Assembly: GCA_005801025.1 (NCBI GenBank)
Contig: SYDZ01000078.1
Location: 1-5,449 of the forward strand
Length of the DNA stretch: 5,449 nt
Direction of reading: 5' to 3'
DNA from: Actinomycetota bacterium
Lineage (GTDB): Bacteria > Actinomycetota > Acidimicrobiia > Acidimicrobiales > Ilumatobacteraceae
A model generated the notes under the pieces. The model saw only the letters and a list, made by a program, of their open reading frames with translations. It searched no databases and had not been told where the DNA came from. This document shows, piece by piece, positions 5,368-5,449 of the stretch (positions within the stretch are counted from its first letter, which is position 1; each line of letters starts with the position of its first letter). The position numbers and the translations under genes are program-made.

Positions 5368-5449
5368 TTATTCCTCCTCAGAGAGAAGTTCTGAACCAGG
5401 AAACGCATCAGTTAATTCGTTCTTGAGTGATGCTTGAGAAATCGTTGGC
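5368..5449 (-). CDS. dnaX: 3' end of an upstream gene, probably DNA polymerase III gamma/tau subunit (dnaX)
   Basis: A minus-strand frame enters from the right edge and gives 26 residues ending in TAA at 5370-5368: PTISQASLKNEL, then TDAFPGSELLSEEE. The short hydrophobic-plus-FPG(A/S) ending resembles the tail of many DnaX proteins, which end with a segment such as a leucine-rich helix followed by FPGA and an acidic tail. The dnaX-recR order is common in bacteria. The identification rests on so few residues and on position that it is tentative; the open reading frame and its tight spacing to recR are clear. Codons start at 5448, the base at 5449 belonging to the preceding codon. Confidence 0.5.
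   Translation of the reverse strand, partial: PTISQASLKNELTDAFPGSELLSEEE
5373..5378 (-). promoter_or_regulatory. Strong Shine-Dalgarno for recR
   Basis: AGGAGG on the minus strand lies in the last codons of the upstream gene, with an 8-nt gap to the recR GTG at 5364. It fixes that GTG as the start in preference to internal codons, and contrasts with ccr, mce and the ArsC-family gene, which show no comparable site. Confidence 0.8.

Overview
The window holds five complete genes whose families I recognise with high confidence, one gene interrupted by an in-frame TGA that I read as selenocysteine, and the 3' end of a seventh gene. Base composition is near balanced by eye. The mix of a crotonyl-CoA carboxylase/reductase closest in my memory to streptomycete-type enzymes, a methylmalonyl/ethylmalonyl-CoA epimerase, a thiolase and a recR-linked locus suggests an actinobacterium of moderate GC, perhaps an aquatic Acidimicrobiia-type lineage. 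That placement is inference from remembered protein similarity, not a computed result.

Layout from left to right: a 23S rRNA m5C methyltransferase of the RlmI type (+, 3-1190) converges on a two-gene minus-strand unit, crotonyl-CoA carboxylase/reductase (1627-2964) followed 13 bp later by the epimerase (1206-1613). A 95-bp divergent region (2965-3059) with a perfect 6-1-6 palindrome separates ccr from a plus-strand acetyl-CoA acetyltransferase (3060-4241). These three enzymes fit the ethylmalonyl-CoA pathway: thiolase makes acetoacetyl-CoA, the carboxylase/reductase turns crotonyl-CoA into ethylmalonyl-CoA, and the epimerase interconverts ethylmalonyl-/methylmalonyl-CoA stereoisomers. The steps between (acetoacetyl-CoA reductase, crotonase) and after (mutases) are not in the window.

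The thiolase converges with a minus-strand ArsC-family gene (4245-4607), leaving only 3 bp between stop codons. A conventional caller would start this gene at a GTG (4544) and lose its N-terminus. Read through, the frame runs from ATG 4607 through a TGA at 4563-4565 that falls exactly where the family has its catalytic cysteine. A hairpin with the geometry of a bacterial SECIS element follows directly. This is the most notable object in the window: a probable selenocysteine version of an arsenate-reductase-like oxidoreductase with no other cysteine.

Upstream of it, a 148-bp gap (4608-4755) carries a consensus-like plus-strand promoter (TTGACA, 17 bp, TAACAT) reading into a strong imperfect hairpin (4678-4733), a candidate small RNA. 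The right end holds recR (4756-5364) and, 3 bp upstream of its GTG start, the end of what is probably dnaX (5368-5449).
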